DNA of 64,000 nucleotides from JACPNO01 sp963825405 (GTDB lineage: Bacteria; Acidobacteriota; Terriglobia; Bryobacterales; Bryobacteraceae): NCBI GenBank assembly GCA_963825405.1, contig CAWGTB010000002.1:1-64000 (forward strand), read 5' to 3'. A program made the position numbers and the translations under genes. Under the pieces are notes generated by a model. That model did not search any database. It worked only from the letters and a program-made list of their open reading frames with translations, and was not told where the DNA came from. This document shows, in pieces, positions 63,201 through 64,000 of the stretch. Every line of letters begins with the position of its first letter. Within the stretch, counting starts at the first letter, position 1.

Positions 63201-63670
63201 TTAGCGGGCGAGAATCGTTTCGACAATTCCGGTGGTTGAATAGCCGGGCTCGAGAGCTATGGCCATTACTTTGCCGCCGGCGGCTTCCACTTCTTCGCGG
63301 CCGGCGATCCAGTGCGCCCAATCGGCGCCCTTCACCAGGACGTCGGGCAGAACTGCGGCAATCAGTTCGCGCGGCGTGTCTTCGTCGAAACAGGGTGACG
63401 GCATCCACGGCTGCAGGCTCAGCGGCCACTTCGGCGCGATCGGCTTCGGCGATCATGCGGTCGCGATGGACCCTTCAGCCGCTGCACGCTTTCATCGGAA
63501 TTGAGCGCCAGGATCAGGATGTCGCCGAGCGAGCGGGCCTGCTCCAGCAGGCGAATGTGGCCGGGATGCAGCAGATCGTAGCAGCCGTTGGTGAGCACGA
63601 CGACTTTACCGGCAGCTTTCCATTGCGCGCGCGCACGGAGGAGGTCGGCGCGGCTGTAGAACGTTCCCAT
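63201..63670 (-). CDS. D-glycero-beta-D-manno-heptose 1-phosphate adenylyltransferase, RfaE2-like (two frameshifts)
   Basis: From ATG 63670 the product has the nucleotidyltransferase signature GCYDLLHPGH (residues 29-38), LILALNSDESVQRLKGPSRP and, after single extra bases near 63467 and 63395, LFDEDTPRELIAAVLPDVLV, KGADWAHWIAGREEV and the closing GYSTTGIVETILAR (the ST-TxI motif). It makes ADP-heptose precursor for LPS. The sugar kinase half of HldE is not fused here; a GHMP kinase at 27.4-28.4 kb might supply it. TAGACT lies 9 bases before the ATG; mfd follows after 4 bases. Confidence 0.88.
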
Positions 63671-63763
63671 CCTAAGTTCAGTCTAGCTGAAAAGGTTACT
63701 ACCTAAGACTATGCCTGAATCGCGCCCACCGGCGGAATCGGCGCATGACCGATGCGGCCGGTC

Positions 63764-64000
63764 TCATCCCATAACCTTGTTCCAGTCGATCTTATAGCCC
63801 GCCGCCTGGAGCTCTCGTCCCAGCTTCGTTCGCCAGTCTTCGCCGTCGAACGAGATGTAAACCACACCGTCAAAGTCCGAAGGCAGCTCGATCTCGCCCT
63901 TCACTATCGGTGCAACGCACGCTGGCCCGAGCTTTCCGATGAAAAAACCTAACTCGAAGATCACGTTCTGCCGGGCGCGATGTCTTAGATCCGGCGCATT
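63764..64000 (-). CDS. TIR-like nucleotide-binding protein (5' part outside window)
   Basis: The visible 78 residues end at TAG 63764-63766 and the frame is open to base 64000. The segment RQNVIFELGFFIGKLG, then VKGEIELPSDFDGVVYISFD and ELQAAGYKIDWNKVMG is characteristic of the C-terminus of predicted nucleotide-binding TIR-like proteins (the PF10137/CAP12-type group), which are found as effectors in cyclic-nucleotide antiphage systems. The N-terminal part and any partner gene are outside the window, so a defence role here is only inferred. Confidence 0.6.
   Translation of the reverse strand, partial: NAPDLRHRARQNVIFELGFFIGKLGPACVAPIVKGEIELPSDFDGVVYISFDGEDWRTKLGRELQAAGYKIDWNKVMG

Overview
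The window is a densely coded, GC-rich bacterial segment with short intergenic gaps, many ATGA start/stop overlaps and many signal-peptide proteins. Gram-negative envelope genes (LPS heptosyltransferases, a TonB protein, a SurA-like chaperone, an outer-membrane beta-barrel), two ECF sigma operons and a DUF4097/LiaF-type operon sit beside housekeeping genes (rpoD, nrdR, gapA, proS, glyA, recJ, mfd). The gene style suggests Acidobacteriota, possibly near Bryobacterales/Solibacter. This is an inference from gene content, not a database match.

Layout. 1-11.4 kb: an amino-acid permease cut by the left edge; a methyltransferase and beta-helix pair; a degenerate ABC-ATPase/Wzt-like protein; an enolase-superfamily enzyme and an ATP-grasp-like enzyme; and a coupled operon (Lon-substrate-binding protein, TonB, HAD phosphatase). 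11.4-14.1 kb: an SDR, shikimate kinase and glycerate 2-kinase. 14-20.3 kb: two minus-strand ECF sigma operons; the second carries an anti-sigma factor, a B-box membrane protein, a LiaI-like protein, a DUF4097 protein and an MFS transporter. 20.4-23.7 kb: a flippase-like membrane protein, nrdR and rpoD. 23.7-31 kb: an ankyrin/haem-motif/cyclase-like fusion, an MBL hydrolase, a GHMP kinase, a CPBP protease and gapA. 31-39 kb: sugar kinases (ROK, XylB), an M24 peptidase, a cupin, an OM barrel, a dioxygenase and a WD40 protein. 39-43.6 kb: a 28-residue peptide, a bacterial microcompartment shell protein and a CoA-acylating aldehyde dehydrogenase, then recJ. 43.5-54 kb: an aminotransferase, proS, glyA, a glycosyltransferase, an XRE regulator, a zinc-motif protein, a bicupin, a YdjM-like protein, an Hpt protein and a TlpA-like protein. 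54-63.7 kb: a long minus-strand run of LPS heptose and surface genes with YhaM, SurA-like PPIase, mfd and rfaE2. The right edge cuts a TIR-like nucleotide-binding protein.

Two window-wide signals stand out. First, at least fourteen genes are broken by frame changes, most of which are repaired by removing one base. The breaks crowd in 39.5-41.1 kb (aldehyde dehydrogenase) and 60-63.5 kb (mfd). Because motifs stay intact across frames, these look like sequence errors rather than gene decay. Second, a dispersed inverted repeat built on a CGCAGAGACGCAGAG core occurs at four gene ends; in one case it supplies the last codons of a gene.

As a system, the window supports envelope building (heptose activation, heptosyltransfer, polysaccharide export-like pieces, TonB, SurA), envelope-stress-like sigma control, and one small microcompartment locus. 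The most unusual single items are the degenerate ABC-ATPase, the ankyrin-CxxCH-cyclase fusion, the degenerate nucleotidyltransferase between two heptosyltransferases, the minimal microcompartment locus with a leader-like small ORF, and a recurring -10-like hexamer directly upstream of start codons that hints at leaderless transcripts.
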